From the NCBI GenBank assembly GCA_021613535.1, contig CP075493.1, positions 8,432,001-8,496,000 on the forward strand: 64,000 nucleotides of DNA, read 5' to 3'. The DNA comes from Adineta vaga. Its lineage: Eukaryota > Rotifera. The notes under the pieces were generated by a model. That model was given only the letters and a program-made list of their open reading frames with translations. It was not told the origin of the DNA and did no database searches. Position numbers and translations under genes: made by a program. Every line of letters begins with the position of its first letter. Position 1 is the stretch's first letter. Below, piece after piece: positions 26,619 through 37,744 of the stretch.

Positions 26619-26909
26619 ATGGAATTATTTTTTTATTTCTATAAGACACGAAACAATTTCTCGCTTTTGGCTAAGATCTTGTCGAATCGTCTTTGTAAAC
26701 TGAATTTCGACAAAGATAATAGAATTTCCTTATCTATCGAAAGATCAAGATCAATCGATCTCTTCGACAGGAAAATAAACATGCAAGTTCTCATTCAAAC
26801 TATTCTTATTGATGAACATGTCGCAGAGTTTTTAAACGAGACAGACACTAATACAATTATTGATCATTACTGTCTACGTGAAGATCAAAATATTGATGAT
26901 CTCTTCTGA
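26619..26909 (+). CDS. Small hypothetical ORF, weak
   Basis: An ATG-started frame of 96 codons with a reasonable initiation context (ACGATGG). The product is hydrophilic, with RISLSIERSRSIDLFDRK and an acidic C-terminus ending DDLF. I recognise no domain, and no neighbouring exon connects to it. In sequence this AT-rich an open frame of this size can arise by chance, so it is listed only because the surrounding 3 kb is otherwise empty. Confidence 0.2.
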   Translation: MELFFYFYKTRNNFSLLAKILSNRLCKLNFDKDNRISLSIERSRSIDLFDRKINMQVLIQTILIDEHVAEFLNETDTNTIIDHYCLREDQNIDDLF

Positions 26910-27197
26910 ATACTTAATGTTTCTCACCAAAGAATATTGATGATTGATCTCTTCGAAACATTTCCAATAAAATCATCTTTTCTTTTTTCTCTTGTTGACC
27001 TGTTTTGTCAGTTAACTTTTCAATTATTCATGATCATCAGTGATGCTTTCTTGCTTTTCTTTTCTTGAAAACAATCGATTTATAATTGATAGTTGAAAAA
27101 CATTATTCATATGACTTTCTTTTTTGAAGATTCTGATGATGTAATTTATTCAATGTCAACAAAATAATCAAAGTTATTCTAATGTACGTTTGATTGT

Positions 27198-28217
27198 CTA
27201 TGATACAATACTAATAGAATCGCCTGGAGAATAAAGAACAATAGCAAATTTCCAAGGAAACGGACATTTTTCATACGGAATTCTTTCAAATGTATATTGA
27301 TTTGTTCGATGATTTTCTAATTCAATTTCATTATTTGTACAATTAATTGTTAACGTCATGTCATCACCTGTTTTTATCGTTGTATCTTCGTTCGGTTTTT
27401 CATTTTTTTTATTTTTTATTTCCTCATAAGTCCAAGGAATCTTCCACCAACCATAAGCAAATGGCGTTGTACGATTCCATGGATTAGGTTCATGTAAAGT
27501 TGATTTAATACCAAAGAATGGATTTTGAATACCCATTTTATTTATATGAAACCGAATAGTATGAATACCAGATACATAAAGATTTTTTCCACAAATAGTT
27601 GAACCATTCCAATTATTTCCGGTACATTTTGCAAATCGATGATCGCTTGAGAAATCGATTTTTCCAACGACTCCATCGAATTTTTCTTGAGGAAGAGGTT
27701 CGAATCCATCCGATGTAAATGCTTGTTTCGTATCGATGATTTTAATCAATGGAATCGATGATCGACTATCATCAATAATATCTTCTGTTAAGGATGTTTT
27801 TTGAATATGTTGAAGATGTCTTAATTGTTTCATCCAATCTTTTAGATTTATTTCAGTAAAATCTTTTGATTGTCGATTAGATTGAATATTTTGAGTAATT
27901 TTATCCACAGAAGATTTCAAATGAACTTTCATTCGATCAAGAATTTTATTCAAATCATTACGAGCTCGTTCAGCTGTTCGTTGAATTTTTCTTATAGATT
28001 CATGTTCCCATTGATTAATACGAGAAATATAGGGTTGAATAAGATCATCTTTATTAAATTCATCTTCAAACTGATGATATTCTTCAATAATATGATCGAT
28101 TCGTTGTGATAATTCTTCACGATGTTCACGAACATGTTCAGTACAAAATATTTGTTGACATCCATGACATGATATTATTTGTATAGAGTTCTTACATTTA
28201 ACACAATTTTGCTTCAT
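27198..28217 (-). CDS. B-box / coiled-coil / SPRY-like protein, array copy 1
   Basis: This intronless frame of 339 residues belongs to a local family of four. The N-terminus has a zinc-binding pattern C-x2-C-x8-C-x2-C-x4-C-x2-H-x3-H (from NCVKC to EHVREH), like a B-box, without a RING. Residues about 45-150 are charged and heptad-like (RINQWEHESIRKIQRTAERARNDL), a likely coiled coil. The C-terminal half is a SPRY/B30.2-like domain with YVSGIHTIRFHI, PFFGIKS, YGWWKIP, GDDMTLTINC, NHRTNQ and CPFPWKFAIVLYSPGDSI. In animals such RING-less TRIM-like proteins act as cytoplasmic recognition or scaffold factors; no specific role is known here. An AT-rich in-frame extension upstream lacks supporting similarity, so the start is MKQNC at 28217. 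Confidence 0.8.
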   Translation of the reverse strand: MKQNCVKCKNSIQIISCHGCQQIFCTEHVREHREELSQRIDHIIEEYHQFEDEFNKDDLIQPYISRINQWEHESIRKIQRTAERARNDLNKILDRMKVHLKSSVDKITQNIQSNRQSKDFTEINLKDWMKQLRHLQHIQKTSLTEDIIDDSRSSIPLIKIIDTKQAFTSDGFEPLPQEKFDGVVGKIDFSSDHRFAKCTGNNWNGSTICGKNLYVSGIHTIRFHINKMGIQNPFFGIKSTLHEPNPWNRTTPFAYGWWKIPWTYEEIKNKKNEKPNEDTTIKTGDDMTLTINCTNNEIELENHRTNQYTFERIPYEKCPFPWKFAIVLYSPGDSISIVS

Positions 28218-28782
28218 TCTGATATGTGCATATGTAAATACTAAAATGATAGATTGATGTTTTATAAGTATATATATATATATGTATATATAAATTACAA
28301 CAGTAAAAAAGAAGAAATTGTTGAAGCCTTCGTGTATCGAAGGTAAATAGAGAAAAAAATGATGTCGAATGTTAAAATAAATTTTACCGTCCTTCTCATG
28401 TAATTTGAAAAGAAAAAGAAAAGAAAACATGTTTCAAGACAATTCACACAAACAACAACAGTAGACAGAAGCATGCAATCATATTAACAAACAATTAGTC
28501 GAACAGATTTATTTTCCATAGCAATACCGTTGATTTGTATTTAATAGAAAAATATTTCTCTTTTTCAATGTTGCATACTAAAGAGAAATTTACGAGAAAG
28601 TTAACCGATATTTGTTTTTTTTTCGATTTAATTATACATTTTAAATAAACAATAAGTCTATCAAAGAACATAAGATATTCGTTTGTAATTAAGATAAATA
28701 CTAGAACTGCTTTTGTATTATAATTAACGTTCAAAACTACATACAATTGTTCAATGTATAACTAAAAATATTCATTTCTATT
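28218..28782. other. Spacer between array copies 1 and 2
   Basis: AT-rich spacer with a TATATA run near 28268-28290. The minus-strand frame at 28495-28746 resembles nothing and is probably chance. Confidence 0.5.
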
Positions 28783-29825
28783 CTATTGAAGTATTTTCAC
28801 ACAATCGTCTTTTCCGAGTAATAGAATAATGATTTTCCAAGGAAATGGACATAATTGAAGATCAATTGACATATTTACTGTACGATTTGTTCGATGATGT
28901 TCCAGTTGCATTCGTCTATTGATACAATCAAGCATTAAAGTTATTTCGTCACCCATTCGAATTGTTTCAGGTGAAAGACGTCTATTACTTTTTCCGCTAA
29001 TAACATTATAATCTAAATCCCACCAACCATGAAATGATGTTGAATTCCATATATCATATGTCATCTTTTCCGTAGCATTGATAATACCAAAAAATGAATG
29101 ATAATGTGTACTTGTTTGTTCAATTCGAAAATGAATATAATGTACTCCCGTTAAATATCGACCTGTACCTGCGACACAAGACCTATCTGCATGACCACCG
29201 GAACAAGTCGCAACAAGACCACCTTCGGATAATGTAACTTTACCGAAAATATCTTCGAATTTTTCATTCAAACTTCCACGGAATTAGGAGATTTCCAATC
29301 ATTTAAGTCATGTAATGGTTGTTGTTCACTTATTTTTAATAAACGTATTGCTGATCGACTATCTTTTTCATATTCAATATTGATCGATACGGGACAATCG
29401 AGTACTTTACGAAATTCTTGTAATTGATCAGTCCATCTTTTGATATCTAATTCCGTATAATCATCTAATTCTCGACTTGATTGAAGTTCTTCAGTTATCT
29501 TACTAACAGATGTTTGTAGATTATGTTTTGGTCGATTAAGTAATTGTTGAAGAGTTATTCGTGCTGCTTTTGCAGCGATTTGAATTTTTGTAATTGATTC
29601 TTGTTCCCATTGATTGATACGTGTTAGGAGAGAATGTGTACTTTGATCATGTGTTAAATCACGTTGTAAAACATCATGTTCTTGACCAATATATTCCATC
29701 TGTTGAGAAAGATCTTGTCGATGTTCAAGAAAATGTTTTGTACAAAAGGCTTGTTCACATCCATAGCACATAGCAGTTCCTGCACCTTTATTACATTTTG
29801 CACAAACTCGCTTCGTTGATGCCAT
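28783..29825 (-). pseudogene. B-box / coiled-coil / SPRY-like, array copy 2, frameshifted
   Basis: The 5' half (29825 to about 29275) encodes MASTKRVCAKCNKG..., the same zinc pattern and coiled coil as the other copies, and runs into TGA at 29268-29270. The SPRY-like half continues in another frame from about 29265 to the stop at 28783, starting with SLNEKFEDIFGKV, which aligns with PQEKFDGVVGKI in copy 1 and LPNEIFDEIDGK in the 43384 copy. The two halves are each intact, so one net frameshift in the short linker explains the break. I tested possible short introns at the junction; the best one (57 nt from AAATAA/GTGAAC) is out of phase. The alternatives are a real disabled gene or a base-call error in the assembly. 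Confidence 0.7.
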
Positions 29826-30225
29826 AATCTGAGAATTGATACTTTTGTATGTCTTCGTAGCTATTTTTTTTTATTGTGTTGAGAAAAAGAAAACGAACAA
29901 ATTATTGAAAAAAAAAACGAGTACTGTAAAATGAATAGTTGAGTATTTTGTTTTTTAGACAATATTTGAGAGTGAAGTATGAGATTAATGTTTTTATAGG
30001 TAAGTATCGTTATGAGATTTTATTTTCAGATGAATGCAATTTTTGAAGAAGTTTTATCTGAGATAAACATATAACTTTTTTTTGAATATTTGAATACTCA
30101 TTTTCCGTTTTAATAATTACATAAGAAATTTATTGTATCAACGAAACATTTTTCGAAAATCTGAACGAATGAAAGTACATCACATCTATTCATAAACTGT
30201 TTCATATTTTATCGACGAAATGCTG
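29826..30225. other. Spacer between array copies 2 and 3
   Basis: A 400 nt AT-rich spacer with no recognisable gene or repeat. Confidence 0.5.
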
Positions 30226-31266
30226 TTAATTGAGAATACGTATGGATTCATTTCGAGATGATAATGCTATGAGAATTTTCCATGGAAATGGACATTCATG
30301 AGGATCAATTGTTTGTCGAACTAGTCTTTTAGTACGATGATGTTCGAGAAGTATTTATCGATGATCACAATCTATAACTAAGATTATTTCATCACCAGTT
30401 TGAATTGTTCGATTTAAGACAAGTGTTCCTTGACTTTTACCATTAGTAATTGCATAATCTAAATCAGACCAACCATTTACTGATGGAAGTGTAATCTTTC
30501 GTAGATGTAATTCTTCTAATGAAGAAATAATTCCTAGAAGAGGACAGGAATTGATTTGTTCATCGACACGAAAACGAATTTGATGTATGCCAGATGAGTA
30601 TTGATTTGTACAACAAATTCTTGAATAATTATCACCCATATTTCTTGCACGACGACCTTTTTCAGAGATAATAACTGAACCATAAAATCTATCAAATCTT
30701 TCAGACAATTGTAAACCATGTCCTAGAGATGAAGGTGGCTGATTTGTTGATGAAGTATTGATTTTAATCAAATGAATCGATGATTCAGAATGATTATTTA
30801 TTAATATATCTTTAGTAACTGGTGTATCAAATAGTATTCGAAGTTCAATTAATTTGTTTTTCCATTTTGCTAAATCAATTTCGGTATAATCATCTAATTC
30901 TTGACTTGATTGAAGTTCAGTTGTCAATTTATCAATTGAAATGTTCATTTCAGTTTTTGTCCGATCGAGTAATTGTTGCAGATCAGCACGCGCTAATTCA
31001 GCTGTAACTTGAATTTTTGTAATAGATTCTTGTTCCCACATATCAATTGTTGTAAGAAGTGGATGCCTAGGAAGTTCATTAGATAAATCACGTCGGAAAA
31101 GATCATGTTGTTGACCAATTTGATCCATTTCTAAAGTAAGTTCTTGTCGATGTTCAATAAAATGTTTTATACAAAATTGTTGATGACATCCTGAACAGAT
31201 AGCAATACCTCCACCTTTATCGCATTTAACACAGCATTGTTTTATATTCGACGATGATGATGCCAT
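30226..31266 (-). pseudogene. B-box / coiled-coil / SPRY-like, array copy 3, premature stop
   Basis: From ATG at 31266 the frame runs through the zinc pattern (CCVKCDKGG...CSGCHQQFCIKHFIEH), the coiled coil and most of the SPRY-like domain, then meets TAA at 30355-30357 directly after VIDCDHR. The same frame continues without other breaks as ILLEHHRTKRL...CPFPWKILIAL and ends at TAA 30226-30228. The intact relative has a glutamine at this position (DCDNQQIQL), so a single CAA-to-TAA change would explain it. The lost part is about 42 residues that hold the conserved CPFPWK strand, so function is doubtful. The first in-frame ATG is at 31293; 31266 was chosen because the relatives also start MAS. 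Confidence 0.7.
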
Positions 31267-31727
31267 TGTTTGTTTCAATAGGTTAAAATGCATAAAATAA
31301 AAACATCAATTGTTTTGTGTTCTGTACACATGATGCGAGATTGTCGCGTGGATGCTATCGAACGGAGAATGTATAGAATTATTTGAAAAATCATTAATTC
31401 TCGGCTGAGAATCGTTTCAAAAAAGACTACTCATCTATTATTTCATTCCTTTACTTTATAATCTCAGATTTTTCGTTTACTTACAATGATGAACGAATAA
31501 TAAATACGCCCTCTATCATTTATAATTCATTATTTATCGTTCATCGATATGACTAAGAAAAAGACTTCTGAACTTCTAATGTCCATATAATTATGAATGC
31601 CGAAAGAAGAGAAAGAATAAGATTTTTTTATATTTCTTTTCTTTTCTCAGTTTTACACGATTCTATATACAACAGTATTGTCTTAGCATATGTGATAATT
31701 CTCATGTCATTGATGAAGAGATTCATT
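31267..31727. other. Divergent intergenic region array / Caskin
   Basis: AT-rich spacer between the minus-strand array and the plus-strand Caskin gene. The plus-strand frame beginning at 31593 is open into the Caskin first exon but its upstream part has no similarity to the family. Confidence 0.5.
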
Positions 31728-34700
31728 ATGAAAATCAAATATGATTGTGTTTTACTAGATGCTATTAAATCATCAGATTTATGTACTGTTCAACATGTTC
31801 TAAACAAAAACAGTACCTATTTCACTTTTTACATTATTACTTTTATCTGATCCTTCGGATTCTTTAGATTTCATCTCAACAAAAAAGATCAATCTGAACT
31901 TTCAAGATAATAATGGGTAAATACATTTATTGATTCAGTAACCAGAGGCAAACTCTAATATCTAATCTCCAATATATAGTATTGTTGTTGATATATATAT
32001 ATCAACTTGTAAGAATATGAGAACGAAGAAAAAATATTAGATCATCATCATCATTATCAATTCGATTAATCGTTTGTTTCTGATTTCTATGCTTTGCTAG
32101 TATTGATTACACATGTTTCTCTTTAGAAATGAATGAATGAATGCTCTTTTCCATATGGATGATATTGTTGTTCTTTGACATGCACTTCTCTTCGGCTCTT
32201 CTTCTTTTTTTATTGTTTAGTCTTATTGATTATGATAGACAGAAAAATACAACAAGATGAGAGTTCCCATGTTGAATGACGAAGAAGAAGAAGAAGAAGA
32301 TTACGTATACTGATGATGTCATAAAAAAGAAAGACGAAATACTAGAATTTAATTGAATATAATGAAGAAAATTGATCCTTAGAATATTTCTTTTGTATAT
32401 GTTCAATGATAAGAGAAAGGAAAATAACGAGAAGTTTAATGTGTGAACATGAAATTTGTTGATGTATCATTATGACGGTCAACAGCTTAACCATTCTATA
32501 ACGCATGTTCTTTTCTCTTTCTCCCTTTCGGAGAAAAAGAAGGACATAGAAAGAGAAAAGAAAGAGATGTTTCTACTAGTAATAGTTCTAACCGTTATAC
32601 AAAAAAAACTAAGATCGTCGATTTGTTGTACATAATTGGAGGGCATAGAAAGTATATTGTTGATGCCAACCATTCACTAGACTAGTAGTCGAATGCTACA
32701 TTTTAACCTTGTTAACAATCAATCTGTTCCTAGTTTATCTTTACTTTCCAACGTTAATCATCATCATCATCAAAAACTGTATAACAAATACAACAAGTAC
32801 GTGATGTTCAGATATTTCTATAGAAATCATTGTTACATTAGTAATCTTTTCAGTCACTTGAATAGTTTCTTTAGAAGAGATAAAAACCTTGACTGATCAG
32901 TATGTCATTACATTCCAAACAAGAAGGAGAGAGAGAGAGAGAATGAATGAAGATGAAACATTAAGTTTTCTTTTGCTTCTGATTAATAGTTGTTTTCGGC
33001 ATTCATTATCGACCTTCTGTTTATGTATGTATAAGTCTGCTGATTATGGAAGATAAAAAAGATGTCGGACGAATTGTGAATAAAGTTGCTGCTGTCAATT
33101 CTCGTTTGCCTTGAATGAACTTTTGTCTGATTCCCAAGTGAGTAGTCAGATTAACGGCAAATGAAAGGTCAAATGCCGACAAACGATGATGATCACACTT
33201 CTCAAGAGAGTTTTTTGAAGATCAACATCATTTTCACATCATTTATTTACATCCAATTATCTCATTTATAATCACTGATGTTTAAAAAAAAACTCTTCAT
33301 CATCATCATCATTTATATTCGTACTGTTAAAAGTTTACGTAATCTTTAGTATATTCATCAATGGCATAAAAGAGAAAGGCTAACTAGATAATTGTATGAA
33401 GTTATTTCTTCGTATAATAATGAAATCGACAAAGAAAAAGTATATGTAATAGTCAAACATAGATTTGTATCTAAATAATTCTGATTCAAGGTGATAGAAA
33501 AATATTCTCAATCTAGTTTATTTTAGAATGAGCTCAATCCACGAAGCAGCCGTGGTGGGTAATATTGAAATTCTTAAGCTGCTCGTTGATAATGGTGCTG
33601 ATGTTAATTTGAAAGATTCGAAAAATTTTCGACCAATACATTATGCTGCTTGGCAAGGTCGAACTGAAACTGTTTTTATTCTTTTACGTTGTGGTGCAAA
33701 TATCAATGAACAGTCATTAAATGGTGATACGCCATTACATTTAGCAAGTCAATACGGTCATCTCGAAATCGTACAACTACTTTTATTTCATCATGCTGAT
33801 CCAACATTATTAAATCGTCGTTTACTAACATCGATTGAATTAGCATGTGAACAAGGTCATATTCATGTTGTTAATACACTTTTACATAATACATCATGTC
33901 AACAAATGATTCTAAATCAAATTTATAATGAACAACATACACCATTACATTTAGCAGCGAAAAATGGACATACAGAAATTGTTCGACTATTACTATTGAG
34001 CGGAATTGATATTAATCGTTTGACGACGACAGATGGTACAGCATTACATGTTGCATGTAGAAATGGAAGATATGAAACAGCGAAATTATTATTAGAATGT
34101 GGCATTGATATACATCTTCGAAATTCATATCAACAGACAGCTTATGAAGTCGTTATTAAACAAAAAACTGGAAATGATATTAAACGATTAATTAATGGTT
34201 CGATTGAAAACCTTGAACAATGAAGAAGAAAAACATTTCATCCATATTTCTATATATATTCTAGAATTTTCAGATGCAATATCAGTTCAAGCTATTCAAT
34301 CATATACAGATAATCATGTTGGAGCATTGAAATTTGTAGCAGGCGATTGTATTACTGTAAGGAAATATTTGGATAGAAGTTTTTATGATATGATTATGGG
34401 TGTCTTTTTTCTTGAGTAGGTTCTCGATCATAATTCAACAGGTCAATGGCGTGGTTTTATTCTTCAAGAAGATCTAACAACTCGAACGGGTTATTTTCCC
34501 AGTACTTATGTGCAAATCAATCGAACTAGTAAGACTAAATCAAAAAGAAAAAATTTGAATTTAAGACGACTCAACAAGCTTAATGTTTGTTTTCATGAGA
34601 CAAACTTGTTCGCTTGATTAAATGTATGTATGTTGTTTGTCAAGGTCTTTCTACATCTTTCAATTCTCATCTTTTGTCTATCAATCTGAGGAATCAATTA

Positions 34701-36786
34701 TATACAACTATTACGGGTATAACAATCAATAGGAATGTTATCTTAAGCCAACATCCTTCTAAGCGTGTGTTTTTCTAGCAAATCTTTCTAACATCTATTT
34801 ATATTTATATTTATATTTATATTTTTGTTTTAGTAATCAATTGTAAAGAAAACCAGACATTTAACAACAATCCTTCTCCTGTTGACAGTGAACATATGTC
34901 ACATATATCTCAAACTGATTCGGGTTTAACGAATACATCAAATTGGAATTCACGTTCAAGACGTACGAGTCCAACGAATAATACATATCGCCATAGTGCA
35001 GCAAGTAGTATTGATAGTGGACGAAGTTCAACAGCACTTTACGATAGTCCAAAAGTAGAATTTTATTCACATTTTAGTTCTTTATACATTTTCATGTATT
35101 TTTAGACATTTGCTCTATCGAGTTTTGTTGGGAATGGTGACGTTCGTTCTATGGGTAGTAGTGAATCGAAATCATCTGATCCCGATAAAACAAGTTATCG
35201 AAGTTCAAATAGTAGTTTGGATGAAAGTGGAACAATAAATATTAATACACTTCTTCGAAATGGTATTTCCGATGGTGAAATTATCTTTGCATGGTTACGA
35301 GAATTTTCTTACGAAAATTATGCAGAAAATTTCATTAAAAATGGTTATGATATACAAACAATTGTTCGTATGACACCGGAAGTAAATTATTTGATTGAAT
35401 GAAAGAGAAAACAACGTACGAACAAAAGAAAATTGAATTTTTAGGATTTAACAGCAATTGGAATTACTTATCCGTTACATCGACGAAAGCTTAAAACGGA
35501 AATTGCTCGTTTACATCTCTTCGATGGATTACCTGAGTCAAAACCAGACACTCTCTATGATTGGTTATGTCAACTTCGTTTAGATCAATATATGTTATTA
35601 TTAATAAAACAAAATTATAGACAATTATCAGATATCATGAATATTGCTTGGGAAGATTTAGAAGAAATTGGTATAACTCGTTTAGGTCATCAGAAACGTT
35701 TTATGCTTGGTGTTAAACGTTTAATTGATATTGAAAAAGGTCATTATCAATCGATTACGAATAAAACAAAACAGACGAAGACAACAAATGATCCTTGTCA
35801 TTCTCTAGAAAATAATGATTATAATCAAAAGTAAAGTCTTCTCTTTTGTTCATTGTAACGATAAAATGATTTGTTCTTAATTTAGATCATCTATTCGATC
35901 AACTACGAATGATGATTCAGAAAATTATGCAACTCTACGAAAATCTCAAATATCTCCATCAAACATACAACGCATCGGATCATCTGGTACATATTTTCCA
36001 CCATCTTCATTTCGTTTACCTCCACCTCTATCTTCATCAATTATAAATTCAACTATTCATACTTATGAATCAATATCTACAAGTCGAGCACGTAGTTTAG
36101 AAAATATCAATTCAATTGAACGACCATTAGATATCTATCATCCTCATCAAGTAACTCTTTGTTTTACTCAAAATAATTTCTTTGTATTTAACGATTCTTT
36201 CTTCTTAGTGTCAGTCAATCACTTCTCAATATGTTCTACTAAACAATAATTTACAATTTCTTGATAATATAAATTTATCATCAAGTACAGAATCAACAAA
36301 TGGTATTCCATTTGCAAATGAAAATATTGGTACAATTAAACAACGTTCTTTATTAAATTCACAAGAATCGTTTAACACAATGAAACGTTCATTGCCTATG
36401 GAATTTTTTCAACAACCAATACCTATTTATGATAATAATGAAAAATTTATTCGAAAGAATACACCTTCACCTAGCAAGCAACTTAGAAAAGAAACATTAC
36501 TAACCGATGAACATGATCTATCGACAATAAATATGGATAAACGATCACATTATATTGATGTTTTCAATAAAGATAAACAGAATAAAACCATCAAGTAAAA
36601 TTTCATACGTTGAAAATAATAATTATTAACTTTTTCTTGTCTAGAAATGATACTACTAATGTTTTATCTGATATTGATTCCATGCTATCTGATCTCAATC
36701 GTGAACTTGATCAGATGCTTGATTATGATCCAACAAATTCAATACGTTCTATAAATCAAATGTCAGATGTATTATTGAACAATTAG
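31728..36786 (+). CDS. Caskin-like ankyrin/SH3/tandem SAM scaffold
   Basis: Eleven exons join in frame (31728-31812, 31868-31916, 33527-34197, about 34274-34356, 34420-34528, 34834-35054, 35106-35381, 35445-35830, 35886-36150, 36209-36594, 36645-36786). The N-terminus ([32 protein letters not shown]) matches Caskin1/2. About six ankyrin repeats follow ([54 protein letters not shown]), then an SH3 domain ([27 protein letters not shown]). Two SAM domains follow: SAM1 [18 protein letters not shown]...RMTPEDLTAIGI, and SAM2 [15 protein letters not shown]...[18 protein letters not shown] serine-rich tail ends in a short acidic helix ([15 protein letters not shown]). Caskins are synaptic scaffold proteins whose SAM pair polymerises. 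The second intron is 1.6 kb. The exon 3-4 acceptor is ambiguous between two phase-compatible sites. Confidence 0.9.
33105..33161. other. Nested inverted repeats in Caskin intron 2
   Basis: TTTGCC (33105-33110) pairs with GGCAAA (33156-33161), and inside it TCTGA (33126-33130) pairs with TCAGA (33146-33150). An AGGTCA half-site follows at 33165-33170. The element lies about 370 nt before the ankyrin exon and could be regulatory or a chance fold. Confidence 0.3.
34796..34824. repeat. (ATTTAT)n microsatellite in Caskin intron
   Basis: About five units of a six-base AT-rich repeat directly before the acceptor of the exon starting at 34834. Confidence 0.85.
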
Positions 36787-37744
36787 AATGTTTTCTTTTC
36801 AAACAATTTTATGTTTGTATGTGTGCTCAAGATATATGATAAGTTATTTTTTATCATTCTCTTCTTTTCGAGTGTTAAAATAAAATTTCGAATGGGGCTA
36901 GGTCGCTTCAACACGAGCGGATTCCGAAAAGTAGTGGAATCTACTCAAGCGGGTAACCTGTCGCCCCGATTCAAAAATTCGAGTAATTAAGTGCTATTCT
37001 AGTTATTCCACTAGATAGCGTTATTTTCCTTACTCATTAGTTTAAGGCACGAGAATTCTTGAGAAATCTCAAAGGATATTTATAGATTCATTTGAGCAAA
37101 ACAAAATCTGGTGAAGGAAAGAAGTTTTCAAAATATAAGAAACGAACGACCTCTGTTTCAAGTGAAAATATTCATTGGATAATCATTCAAATTTTACATT
37201 TGATTTGATTTCGAATTCAAAATGTTCCATATGAATATTATAGCCGTTGTTCACGAAACGAAACTATTCAATCGTTCAAACAGTCTATACTCACTGTTTC
37301 ATCACAATGAATACTAATCATTGATCTAACGATATACAATACATTTTAACGTGGATGATGAACAAGAGTGATTTTTCGCCATTTGATACAAACGTTTATA
37401 TGCTATTAATTTGTAGTAACCAAATCATACGGTAGAGTTGACTATTCATATTTGTCTTGTAGATAATTAACGACATCTATCGTAGTGCCTATTTTGCCTA
37501 TGTTCTGACTGGTTTCGTATACATCATCTATTTATAATGATATTTAAATCTAATATTGGTAATGGCGTTTAGTGATTATTTCTGATCATTATTTACGACA
37601 CAAAAAGTTCATTTATATGAAGGTAAATAAATGATAAGCAGAAATTGTCATTCTCAATTACCTATTTAGAAATAACGAGGTTGAAATAATCGAATTTATG
37701 TTTTAGAGAGAGTGAAAATATGTGTTGAATAATTTACAATTGAA
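36787..37744. other. Intergenic region Caskin / TLCD4
   Basis: Both neighbours are on the plus strand. The first 200 nt hold the foldable GC-rich element listed separately; the remaining 750 nt are AT-rich with no ORF or repeat that I recognise. Confidence 0.5.
36894..36967. ncRNA. GC-rich foldable element, candidate structured RNA
   Basis: In 74 nt, 42 are G or C (57 %), in a surrounding of roughly 30 %. GGGGC (36894-36898) pairs with GCCCC (36963-36967). AGGTCGCTT (36900-36908) pairs with AAGCG (36947-36951) plus ACCT (36956-36959) around a GGTA bulge. GATTCC (36920-36925) pairs with GGAATC (36936-36941), in competition with AGTAG (36930-36934) and CTACT (36941-36945). The minus strand has T-runs right after its 3' end, as in a Pol III terminator. 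It does not fit a tRNA (no T-loop), hammerhead, HDV-like or twister core as I know them. It could also be a hairpin in the Caskin 3' UTR or a short palindromic element. Confidence 0.4.

Larger units (their letters stand above)
24208..27197. other. 3 kb gene-poor stretch
   Basis: About 3 kb between NPRL2 and the B-box array holds no gene I can support apart from one weak small frame at 26619-26909. Composition is AT-rich, with a TA dinucleotide run and scattered A-runs. No long inverted repeats or transposase-like frames were seen. Confidence 0.5.

Noticed and set aside
26619-26909. Confident novel small gene
   Set aside because: Length is near what chance gives in AT-rich DNA and nothing supports translation; kept only as a low-confidence entry.
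24208-27197. Transposable element in the gene-poor gap
   Set aside because: No terminal repeats, transposase, reverse transcriptase or long poly(A) tail could be seen.
29205-29330. A short intron that would repair array copy 2
   Set aside because: The best donor/acceptor pair (57 nt) leaves the wrong phase, and a longer acceptor choice would remove the NEKFED segment conserved in all other copies.
36894-36967. tRNA gene or known self-cleaving ribozyme
   Set aside because: No T-loop (TTCRANNC) with a pairing arm, no CUGAUGA/GAAA hammerhead core, and the ends pair in a nested way unlike the HDV-type pseudoknot.
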